Shown one piece after another: positions 55,637 through 64,000 of a DNA stretch of 64,000 nucleotides (the first letter of the stretch is position 1; the number at the start of each line of letters is the position of its first letter). This DNA comes from Siphonodentalium dalli. Its lineage: Eukaryota; Mollusca; Scaphopoda; Gadilida; Siphonodentaliidae. Where the stretch lies: NCBI GenBank assembly GCA_032622095.1, contig CP136064.1, forward strand, positions 149,547,819 to 149,611,818. Reading direction: 5' to 3'. The notes under the pieces were generated by a model. The model was not told the origin of the DNA, did not search any database, and was given only the letters and a program-made list of their open reading frames with translations. Position numbers and translations under genes: made by a program.

Positions 55637-56356
55637 ACAAAGCGCACTAGAAAGTAGAATACCGATTAGGGCAAAATTTGACCCCCCCCCCCTAGGCCCT
55701 ACGAGTTTGTACACCATATTTTTCTGCTTTAAACAAAGGCCAGATCGCCCAGACTCGAACTGAACATCACCAGGTGACCCCTCCACTGGGTAAATGCAAA
55801 ATTGATCGTATATATACCTTTCCAATCCATTGGCATTGTGACTTGTCTTTTGCCTTGTTATTTAGCCGTCCAGTTCTAATTATCGACATTATTTATTTAT
55901 TATGGTATCATCATATCGCTTAAAAACACTGATATTCTCCTGTACAGCACCAGTTGGTATTCTGACGTTCACACTGGTATTCCGCGAGCCGATTGGACAG
56001 TGTGTAAACGTCCAAATATTAAAATTCCTCTTAATCCGAAAGTCTAATTTGTTGGACTAATGTGGGTAAATGTCTAGACTCTAGTAGTACTACTAGTAGT
56101 ACTATCATGACTATTACAGTATTACTATTAGTATTGACATGAGTAATCTGCTAATCATCATCATGTGCAAGTTCAACGAGAAAGGGAGATGAATTGAAAT
56201 TCGACTCGAGAGTACTCAAACTCAAGCTTTGCTTCATGTGTCGTAGAATATATAAAATGTTGGTGTGTAAAACACTTTATGTTTAATAGGGAAGAATTAA
56301 ATGCGTATAAATGTATAATTTACCTTTTAAAGTTTTATTCAACTCCCAAATTTTGA
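55637..56356. other. No gene; short C-run
   Basis: A run of 11 C lies near 55681. The minus-strand frame at 55619-55825 contains a SPGDVQFESGRSGLCLKQ string but has no supporting context. Confidence 0.45.
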
Positions 56357-56383
56357 AATTTCCGCGTTCGAATCTGCTCTCGT

Positions 56384-56545
56384 TTGTCGCGTGACAACGC
56401 GAGACATCCGGGTCATTCGAGAAGTCGCCATCGAAAATTGGGCGATCTGAAAAAGATCGCCGTATCTGCCAAAGCTCGTTTCAACAACATTTCACGCTCT
56501 TTAGCGATTGTTTTGGGGGCTCACCATCCCCCATTTTTTTTCAAG
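56384..56545 (+). CDS. Possible upstream coding exon of the 56.7-59.4 kb gene
   Basis: An arginine/lysine/histidine-rich open stretch (PGHSRSRHRKLGDLKKIAV) in a CpG-rich patch. It ends TTCAAG at 56545, followed by GT, in phase 0, which matches the phase of the next exon at 56686. No ATG precedes it in frame after the stop near 56354, and no clear acceptor is seen. Low confidence. Confidence 0.25.
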
Positions 56546-56685
56546 GTTTCTTCTTTGCTTTACACAAAAATTTAAATATATTTGTTCCTTTTTGAGAGAA
56601 CAAATTATCATTTAATTTTGGTTCAGTATGGCCTTATAAATCAAAATGTCAAGAATCAGAAAATCACTTCCTGCATTTGCATCAG

Positions 56686-56824
56686 GGGCTTGCTTTTTCG
56701 AAAGCATTAACAGCACATCAACTTCAGTTGATGTTAGAGGAAGGTGGTGGAACAATGGACAAAAAGTCAGTTCGACCAGCTGCTTCTGCAAAATCTAATT
56801 CGAGTGATGCAAAGAAATCAGCGG
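56686..56824 (+). CDS. Exon of an unidentified gene (phase 0 in, phase 1 out)
   Basis: Acceptor CTGCATTTGCATCAG, then GLAFSKALTAHQLQLML followed by EEGGGTMDKK and a serine/alanine-rich SAKSNSSDAKKSA. It ends G|GTAAGC at 56824. One base is left over, and the next supported acceptor (59206) supplies two bases in frame, giving a D codon at the junction. The peptide has an amphipathic helix then a low-complexity polar region. Family not recognised. Confidence 0.5.
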
Positions 56825-58022
56825 GTAAGCACAAGTATAGTCATGTCCCCTATTACTAATACGTAATAGTAATAGTAGTACCGGTGCCAGTGGTCCTTTA
56901 TTACTGGTGTATATTGTATTTTCATGTTTTTTGTTGCTCGTTGATTTCTAGCTTACCGGGAATCTTACCGGTGCTTTTTGAGAGAAGATGGTCACATAAA
57001 AAAGCAAGATTCTTCAGCAGCATAACATTATTGTGTACCATTGTCAATGATTGTGAAAACCAGGAGGGTCGTTCCTGTTAGTGTTACCAAAATGTCGCTC
57101 CTGTTACCAATGTCACTCCTGTTACCAGTGCATCTATAATATATATTGTTTAAAAAAATACTCATCCAAAGAAAACATTTATTATTATAATCGGATTGGT
57201 ACAAAGTGTCAATACTTATGCAAATATGATAAACTTGGAACTCCTAAGTTCATGGCCTACACTAGGCTACACTACAGTCTAGTACAGAGTAATCAGTTTG
57301 TACTTTTTATGTAATAAATAAGTGAGTTGACCCATGCTTATACAGATTTTAAACATATTCACTATGGTGAGCTTAATTACCTGTATTTCCACGTAACAAA
57401 GCTAATAACATTAAATATATTTTAGTTGGATAAAATGACCGCAATAGGTGTAAAGCTGATTGTTGTTTGTTAGTATAGTAAAACCTCTCCAAACCGAACA
57501 CTCTTCGAACTTCTGTTCGGATTAGAGGGGTGTTCAGTTTATAGAAAAGTGCACTGCGATCGGAATGTATTGACGTCGTCGTCGAAGCACAACTGACTCA
57601 TTGTTGATTAATTAAAATTTATTCAATAAAGTGCAAAATCTAATATAAATAACATTAGATAAAACATTGTGTTACAATAAGAATTAAAAACATCATATAT
57701 TAAGATACTACATGTATATAAGACAGGAAATAATAGATGTTACGTGATTGAAAATGTCGCTTAAAAATGTCGCATCGTTAGTATTGTAAATTCGTAATCT
57801 TCCATAATCATATCGATTAATTAGTGGTGTTTTGTTCGGTGACCGCTTTGAACCGTTTATAGCGACAGGTGTCTGATTAGATAACTGAGTGCTTATTTAA
57901 CACATTGAGTCAACAATGTGACTTCGCTGAGATTACAGCACTGATATACATTTTGTTTTTTCATGAATTATTGCGCTGAATTGGACTTATTTTTACGACC
58001 ACTTTCCAAACTAAACACTAAA

Positions 58023-58837
58023 TAGTAGGGCCCTGCGGATATTCGAATTCGATTCGAAATTTCGAATCGTTCCTGCGATTCGATTCAATTTTATTTCGAA
58101 TCTTGTTGATGTTTTCGAATCGAATATTTCGCGGCATTCTCGCCGACGGTTGAGTCAAATGATGTTGTTTACGGTCAGCGTTTTTACCAGTTTCCTGTCG
58201 CACACACACGATTCGTCGGTTCGCCCGTTGACGGAATAACACTATTGTGCCGTCACATGGGGTCTATAATGCAAGAAACAATGTGATGACTCAGAGCACC
58301 TAAGTTAGATAATGATGGTATTGTTGAATCAATTTATTTTCTGCCCCACAGATCGGCATACTAGTCTCTGAGCTATTAAATATGCTTCCCACTATCAAGA
58401 TTTGAATTGATATTACCATTTGATTATAATCTTATGCTCACAGCATGAGTGTTCCTTGAACCTTTTAGTCGGACACAAAAGTTGTGAAATCAATTATAAC
58501 ATAGATATTATATAGCTACAACAACCACCACCAGCTGTGCAAATGACTTGTACCGATGTGTCATTCCCGATTTTGAGTAAAGTTAAACCCAACTTATTTC
58601 GTATTACATCGTCCATATTCGGCTGTTCCAGTGGATAAAATGAATCAGTTCCGGTTGACAATCCCACAACCCAAACTTAGGGATTAATGCCGGTGTGTAC
58701 GATGAATTATCTCATTAGTAGTTACTTTTGTTTATGAACTCCTCGCATGTCAACACAATGTCTGATTCGATTCGAATTATCTGATTCGATTCGGTATTCG
58801 ATTCGATAGAAAAAATCTGATTTGCAGGGGCCTACTA
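58023..58837. mobile_element. hAT-like non-autonomous element (815 bp) with TTCGAAT subterminal repeats
   Basis: The left end TAGTAGGGCCCTGC and the complement of the right end (TAGTAGGCCCCTGC) differ at one base. Just inside, GATTCGAAT/ATTCGAATC-type repeats are dense at both ends (58035-58140 and 58760-58815), a design I associate with hAT elements. No target duplication could be made out, so the exact border is uncertain. No transposase. Confidence 0.65.
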
Positions 58838-58871
58838 ATTAGCTAAGTCATATTAGCTTAAGTAGATTAAG

Positions 58872-59038
58872 TCATGTTGCCATGGTAATAGGAATAAAAT
58901 TCCAGCATGCCAAAGCAAACCTTAATTCATGGTGAGTCATCAGGTTCGACATGGAAATGTTTCTTTTTCTGTGAATTTGAACTTTAATTTTGCATAATGC
59001 AATCCTCCAAATTGTACTGTTTTCAAATATTCACTCAG
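58872..59038 (-). repeat. Reverse copy of the 39284-39457 dispersed repeat
   Basis: Shares GTCATGTTGCCATGG, AATAAAATTCCAGCATGCC, AAAGCAAACCTTAATTCATGG, ATCAGGTTCGACATGGAAATG and AATATTCACTCA with the complement of 39284-39457. Confidence 0.8.
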
Positions 59039-59206
59039 ATTCAGTTTGCTTTAGCTTTAACTTTAGCAATTCTGGTTCCTTTTGCTAATGCCACTTTTTT
59101 TCGAAACCCTTATGTTTCACTTGCAGTTACAGTATATGGCAGAATTTTTGCACAATACATCACTACTAGTAATTGATTTTGTCACATTTTAAAACTATTT
59201 TCCCAG

Positions 59207-59388
59207 ATCCTACTAAATGTCCAAGATCCTCAAAGAGAAGGGAGCCAGCTGGTTACAATCGTCAGCTGGACAATAATGGAAGAAATCCAAATTCACCAAA
59301 AAATAGACCATTTACAGACAAAAGACCTAAATCTAGAGGATTTGCGCCAACAAAGAGAAATGACGAGGTTCGCTATTTTGAAGATTAA
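59207..59388 (+). CDS. Terminal exon of the unidentified gene
   Basis: After TTTTCCCAG the frame set by the previous exon stays open for 60 codons to TAA at 59386-59388. The product is very basic and polar (PRSSKRREPAGYNRQL, then NGRNPNSPKNRPFTDKRP, GFAPTKRNDEV and an acidic end RYFED). It looks like a disordered C-terminal tail, perhaps of a nuclear or RNA-binding protein. Phase agreement with 56824 over 2.38 kb is the main evidence that both exons belong together. Family not recognised. Confidence 0.5.
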
Positions 59389-60430
59389 TCAGTAATCGGA
59401 TTGGCTATCATAATTCATTGAAGTCATAGTCAAGCTGTCTATACTCGTATTCTTGACACCATTTGAATTGACCCACTGCCTTAGGCCAAAACAAATAATT
59501 TATGATGTGATTCAAGTCACATGGCAGAAAAAAATAGGGTCAGTAGGTCAATTTGTAATTTTTTAATTTTAATATTTGGTTGTGAGCAGTTTTTAGAGTC
59601 TTTAAATATTCACATAATGTTGTTGCCAGTACTGTTCAAACCATTCCCTTGCTTTGGTCGAGAAAAGAATACAAAACTCAATTTAGACAACATCTGACTG
59701 ATATTCAACATACAATCAACATTTTTTGAAGTACCAATAACATTTTTAGGTCGCATAGTCATAGTTAACATAGGGTAGGTCGGGAAACCCAAACCGCACA
59801 ACTTTTTTTCATGGCCTCTCATTGATTCTAGCTAACTCACTCAGACTCACTAGTCACTCCCACTAATCTATTTTACAACAAACCGAAGAAAAGCTTTTTG
59901 CTATCTTGAGAAGGGATGTTTTTCTGGTTGTGTTTTGAACCAAAAAATGACCTGGAAATTAAAAGAACATTTTATTTTAGGTGTTTTGCAGCCACACTGG
60001 ATATACTTCAGAACCATAACTCTAAAATGTTTAAGTACAATTTGATATGTTTTTAACATATATGAGGGATAACTCTAAATTACATATTTTATTGCACAAC
60101 AGACTGGAGTTGTGTAAGCCTAATTTACTTTATTTTGCTTGAGCAGAAGAGATTCTGTTTAATAGTTTACAAGTTGCTATTCAGTAAAATCATGCCAGAG
60201 AGTGCAAATGATGATATAAATTGGAACCACTGGGATTTTAGGAATGGATTTTATCCATTTACGGGTTCTGGAACAGGTAGCTATTGATGAGAATAATATT
60301 GTTCATTCTGACTGATAGGCTGATAGCTTATGTTTTTTACCTTACTTACAATTTATAAACCTCCATCCATATAAACCCTTTCTGTATTGAATGGCTTCTC
60401 CCAGTCAGTTATAACAGTATTCATTGCAAT
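59389..60430. other. 3' flank; one doubtful exon at about 60193-60282
   Basis: An ATG at 60193 opens 32 codons (NDDINWNHWDFRNGFYPFTG) with a GTAGCT at 60280 that could be a donor. It is too short to accept as a gene. The remainder shows no feature. Confidence 0.35.
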
Positions 60431-60431
60431 G

Positions 60432-61225
60432 GTCTATTTATCCCCCGCCAAATTAAAAATCTGTCCGTCCAACCGTCCCGAATTTGTAAGAGTCATAACT
60501 TGAACATGTCAACGGATTTCAAAGATTTTTAATATATGAGTTTACCTGACCATTACTTAGAATGAGTTCGCAAGCCAGGTCCGGCCAGATATTTTTACTC
60601 GAGTTATTGGACTTTGTTTATTATTTTGTCGATTTTACCCAATAGCAAATCTAGACAATGTCACAGGGCTCATTTCCACAAATCTCAACGGATTTCAAAG
60701 ATATTTGGTATATGAGTTCACCTGACCATTACCTAGAATGAGTTCGCAAGCAGGTCCGGCCGGATATTTTTACCTGAGTTATTGGACTTTGTTTATTATT
60801 TTTGTCGAATTTACCAAATAGCAAATAGACGACGTCACAGGGCTCATTTTCACAAATCTCAACGGATTTCAAAGATATCTGGTATATGAGTTCACTTGAC
60901 CAGTATCTAGAACGAGTTCGCAAACCATGTCCGGCCGGATAATTTAAGCGGACTTTTGACTTTGTTTATTTATTTGTGTGCAAATGGATCACGTCACTGG
61001 GCTCATTTCCACAAATGTCAACTGATTTAAAAGATTATTGGTATATGAGTTCACATGACCAGTATCTAGAACGAGTTCGCAAACCTGGTCCGGCCGGATA
61101 TTTTCAGCAGAGTTATTGTTTATTATTTTTGGTGCAAATGGACGACGTCACATGGCTAATTTCCACAAATGTCAGTACCTAAAATGAGTTAGCAAGCCAG
61201 GCTTTTTGACAAAATCCCACCTCTT
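60432..61225 (+). repeat. Tandem array 1 of ~160-178-bp modules
   Basis: Starts TATCCCCCGCCAAATTAAAAATCTGTCCGTCC and then about five modules. Each has CAACGGATTTCAAAGAT, GGTATATGAGTTCAC.TGACC, GAGTTCGCAAGCCAGGTCCGGCCGGATATTTT, TTATTGGACTTTGTTTATTATTTT and GACGACGTCACAGGGCTCATTTCCACAAAT. It ends GCCAGGCTTTTTGACAAAATCCCACCTCTTGTT. Open frames here on either strand are repeat products. Confidence 0.9.
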
Positions 61226-61317
61226 GTTTAGCACATACTGAGAACGCAAACATTATTGAGAATGCACTTCCCCAACTTCACAATTCGGCAGGGGATACCA
61301 CCATCTACAACTGCTTG

Positions 61318-62150
61318 TTATCCCCCGCCAAATTTAAAATTTGCGGGGGATATAGTAATGGGTTCCATCCGTCCGTCCGTCTGTCCCAAATTTGTAAGAG
61401 TCATAACTTGAACAAATGTCAACGGATTTCAAAGATTTGTGGTATATGAGTTCACCTGACCATTACCTAGAATGAGTTCGCAAGCCAGGTCCGGCCGGAT
61501 ATTTTTACCGGAGTTATTGGACTTTGGACTTTGTTTATTATTTTGGTCAAATTTACAAAATAGCAAATAGACGACGTCACAGGGCTCATTTCCACAAATC
61601 TCAACGGATTTCAAAGATATTTTCATATATGAATTCACCTGACCATTACCTAGAATGAGTTCGCAAGCCAGGTCCGGCCGGATATTTTTACCGGAGTTAT
61701 TGGACTTTGTTTATTATTTTGGTCAAATTTAACAAATAGCAAATAGACGACGTCACAGGGCTCATTTCCACAAATCTCAACGGATTTAAAAGATTTTTGG
61801 TATATGAGTTCACATGACCAGTATCTAGTACGAGTTCGCAAACCAGGTCCGGCCGGATATTTTCAGCAGAGTTATTGGACTTATTTTTGTGTGTGCAAAT
61901 GGACGACGTCACATGGCTCATTTCCACAAATGTCAACGGATTTAAAAGATTTTTGGTATATGAGTTCACATGACCAGTATCTAGAATCAGTTCGCAAACC
62001 AGGTCCGGCCGGATATTTTCAGCAGCGTTATTGGACTTTGTTTATTATTTTTAGTGCAAATGGACGACGTCACATGGCTAATTTCCACAAATGTCAGTCA
62101 TAAATGAGTTCGCAAGCGAGGCTTTTTGACAAAATCCCACCTCTTGTTGA
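61318..62150 (+). repeat. Tandem array 2, duplicate of array 1
   Basis: Begins with the same TTATCCCCCGCCAAATTTAAAAT head (here with GCGGGGGATATAGTAATGGGTTCCATCCGTCCGTCCG), contains about five of the same modules and ends with the same GCTTTTTGACAAAATCCCACCTCTTGTT. The whole head-array-tail unit is therefore present twice, about 885 bp apart. Confidence 0.9.
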
Positions 62151-62840
62151 GAATGCTTCAAGATTATATTAATAGTATAGCATAATGTATTAATGATGAT
62201 ATGAATGTGATATTATTCACAAAACACCCTTTGCATTGATCAGAGAAAATGCAGGTCGAGTGTTGGTTCAGTTTATCGCAAAAGCACAGTGGATTGTTTA
62301 TAAGTAGCGTCACGATATTATGTCATTTCCTTATTTTGATTCATGCGCATTATACGTTGGTTGTAAAACCCCTAATTTGGTGCGTCTACAACTCACAAAT
62401 CTGTCATCGTAAATTTCTTATTTGGTATGTTTACCATATATATGGTAGGTTAGGAGAAAATACTAACTGGATTGAAATATATTCATCTCTTTGCAAGAAC
62501 ATTTATATTATGTACCGGTACACGTTTTCCGTCTGATCATTTCTCAATCATGAAGTAACATTAATTAGCTGGATTTCGAACTGACGGCTGGTAGAATGGG
62601 TTGATTAAAATTTGGTGTGATTTGAATGCGATTGTTGATTGCGGCAATACCCGCAACAAATTTATGGGGTGGGGGTGGCGTATTCTGGAATCAGCTTGTC
62701 CGTCCGTCGTCAGTCCATCTGTTGTCGGTCCATGGACACACATTTTTCTGGATTTTTTCTCAGTCGTTTTTAACTATTGCCATGGCTATCACAGTATGTA
62801 TCAGTCATCCATGTGTGTGGATACGTCCGTCTACAATTTC
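62151..62840. other. No gene recognised
   Basis: AT-rich to 62580. Then a GTGGGGGTGGCGTATTC...CCGTCCGTCG.CAGTCC stretch (62660-62740) that looks like another repeat head. Confidence 0.5.
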
Positions 62841-63190
62841 CATTAGCACGGGCTACAGCAACCATCTTGGATTTTACTCTTTGCATGACTAAATCCTTTG
62901 GCACAGGCTAGAGGTTGTATCTTTTGTGGATCATTATGAAATTTGTCATGGCTATTGACATGGAGATGGGAATGAGTCATTTTAGGGTCATTCGGGCAAA
63001 AAACATGGCCACCGGTGGCCTTTTTGGATTCAAGATGCAATCCATTAGCACAGGCTATAGGCCGTACTGTTTGTCTGATCATTATGAAACTTGTCATGGA
63101 TGTTAGCATTGACATGTAGATGGGAACGAATCATTTTGGGGTCATTCGGCCAAAAAAAAAAAGGCTATCGGCAGCCATCTTGGATTTTAC
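62841..63190 (-). repeat. Reverse-orientation copy of the 42.5-43.8 kb module array
   Basis: Three modules: CACGGGCTACAG..ACCATCTTGGATTTTACTCTTTGCATGACTAA, GATCATTATGAAATTTGTCATGG, GACATG.AGATGGGAA.GA.TCATTTT and GGGTCATTCGG. These are the complement of the 42460-43880 landmarks. Confidence 0.85.
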
Positions 63191-63535
63191 TCTTTGTCTG
63201 GTCGATAAACTCAAATTTTAGGGTCAACCTAGAAAAAATTCGCACTAAGTTGGTTTTTATACCATTTTGAAGAGGAAGCTCTCTATAACATATCCAAAAT
63301 CCGCTAAAATCCGCTTTGAGCATTTTTTGTAATTCAAGGTGGCATCCAAGATGGCTGCCATTTTCCTATAAGTCAGATTGATGCAATTATAGTGAGAACA
63401 TCTTGTCATATGTATACACATGTATACATTTTTGAGAAGCTATGAGATAACGCCATCTTTATGTGACAAAATTGGAACTACCCGTCCAAGATGGCCGCCA
63501 AAATGGCGACCGGAAGTGGAAGTTTTACGTTTTTA
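63190..63535 (+). repeat. Second full copy of the 10155-10480 dispersed repeat
   Basis: Landmarks as at 10155, with an extra AAATCCGCT duplication and no (TA)n expansion. Ends GACCGGAAGTGGAAGTTTTACG. Confidence 0.8.
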
Positions 63536-64000
63536 TGTTTACCCATACCATAGTATGGTAAACATAGTGTCGTTGCCCGGATTGACCACTCGTCGTTGGT
63601 CCGTCTGTCTGTCTGTCCGTAGACACTTTACGAGTAATGCGATAACTCAAACATTTTTTATCCGATCGAAACAAAATTTTGTATATGGGTTTCTCAGCCC
63701 AAAATACAGATCGAGTTCGAATTTGGGTTTGATCCGAGATTTTGTTACAGAGTTATGGCCCTTTTTCAACTTAGAATTCACGCATTCTGCCATAACTCAA
63801 ACATTTTTTATCTGATTGGAACCAAATTTGGTATGTTAGTTTCACAGCCCATAATACAGATCGAGTTCGAATATGGGTTTGATCCGATTAATTTTAAAGG
63901 AGTTATGACCCTTTTTCGAGAATTTTTTTTTTTTTTTAAATTCATTTTTTTTAGATTTAGCTCCTTGCTAAATTTAGCATATACAGATATTAAATTTTGT
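63536..64000 (+). repeat. Start of another ~150-bp module array, cut by the window end
   Basis: Head TACCATAGTATGGTAAAC (palindromic) and CCGTCTGTCTGTCTGTCCGT, then two modules with CATAACTCAAACATTTTTTATC.GAT, CAGATCGAGTTCGAAT.TGGGTTTGATCCGA and GAGTTATG.CCCTTTTTC. Related in style, not in sequence, to the 60.4-62.1 kb arrays. Confidence 0.8.

Larger units (their letters stand above)
56825..59206 (+). other. Putative intron (2.38 kb) containing a hAT-like element and a dispersed repeat
   Basis: Starts GTAAGC and ends CTATTTTCCCAG. Contents: TGTTACCAGT/CCTGTTACCA repeats near 57070-57135, an AT-rich interval, the 815-bp element at 58023-58837 and the repeat copy at 58872-59038. A short segment at 57485-57560 (ACCTCTCCAAACCGAACACTCTTCGAAC) looks like a tail of a known style of invertebrate repeat. 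No coding stretch is seen. Confidence 0.5.

Noticed and set aside
55730-55780. Possible tRNA-type B-box (GTTCGAGTC on minus), suggesting a SINE
   Set aside because: No matching A-box at the right distance and no tRNA-like fold seen.
60193-60288. 32-codon ATG frame with a possible GTAGCT donor
   Set aside because: Too short, a weak donor, and no downstream partner exon found.
60729-62103. Frames on both strands repeating similar peptides (for example SVEICGNEPCDVVYLLF)
   Set aside because: Translations of the ~170-bp repeat modules in the two arrays.
1-64000. CRISPR arrays, tRNA/rRNA genes, bacterial-type operons
   Set aside because: The direct repeats here are long, degenerate or tandem without spacers; no cloverleaf or rRNA sequence was recognised. 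The splice sites and LINEs mark the DNA as eukaryotic nuclear.

Overview
This is a gene-poor, AT-rich eukaryotic genomic window. The evidence for a eukaryote is consensus GT/AG splice sites, non-LTR retrotransposons, a DIRS-type retrotransposon, many terminal-inverted-repeat mini-elements, microsatellites and minisatellites, long homopolymer runs and one 100-N assembly gap. There is no operon-like layout, no tRNA or rRNA gene and no CRISPR array. The style of the dispersed repeats (tandem 150-175 bp modules linked to CCGTCCGTCCGT or GACGGACGGAC runs, and families carrying AAGATGGCNGCC) suggests a marine lophotrochozoan, perhaps a bivalve mollusc. That is an inference from repeat style, not a proof.

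Layout. 1-5.1 kb: a 5'-truncated DIRS-like element (RNase H plus the start of a tyrosine recombinase) and a 180-bp palindromic element. 5.2 kb: one clean internal exon of an unidentified host gene (minus strand). 7-8.5 kb: dispersed repeats. 10.6-15.7 kb: a composite of two ~0.87-kb inverted arms around a degenerate ~42-bp minisatellite; the left arm is split by a 1,148-bp hAT-like element whose empty site survives in the right arm. 17-20 kb: a decayed minus-strand gene for a PIN/XPG-like nuclease protein with a cysteine-rich tail, probably transposon-derived. 22.2 kb: a LINE 3' tail. 23.9-28.0 kb: a degenerate non-LTR retrotransposon with three nested insertions. 28-34.5 kb: a 123-bp MITE, two THAP-domain half exons on opposite strands, and a 105-bp duplication. 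31.5-38.1 kb: dispersed and tandem repeats, including a 608-bp duplication with long perfect hairpins.

39.7-41.9 kb: directly after the assembly gap lies a long reverse transcriptase reading frame with a strongly A+C-rich sense strand. 42.4-44.2 kb: repeat modules and an RT scrap. 45.6-52.8 kb: an inverted-repeat-bounded block enclosing several unrecognised, compact, frameshifted coding stretches, mostly on the plus strand; this is the best candidate for something undescribed. 53.7-55.6 kb: an inverted pair of near-identical exons with splice donors. 56.7-59.4 kb: two phase-matched exons of an unidentified gene with an 815-bp hAT-like element in the intron. 59.4-64 kb: arrays of ~160-175 bp repeats.

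Most of the DNA is mobile-element debris. Three insertions with precise 6-bp target duplications (two copies of one MITE family and one element inside the 24-28 kb RT), a fourth 6-bp case confirmed by its empty site, and a fifth diverged one suggest related cut-and-paste transposases acting in trans. No intact autonomous transposase is visible here.
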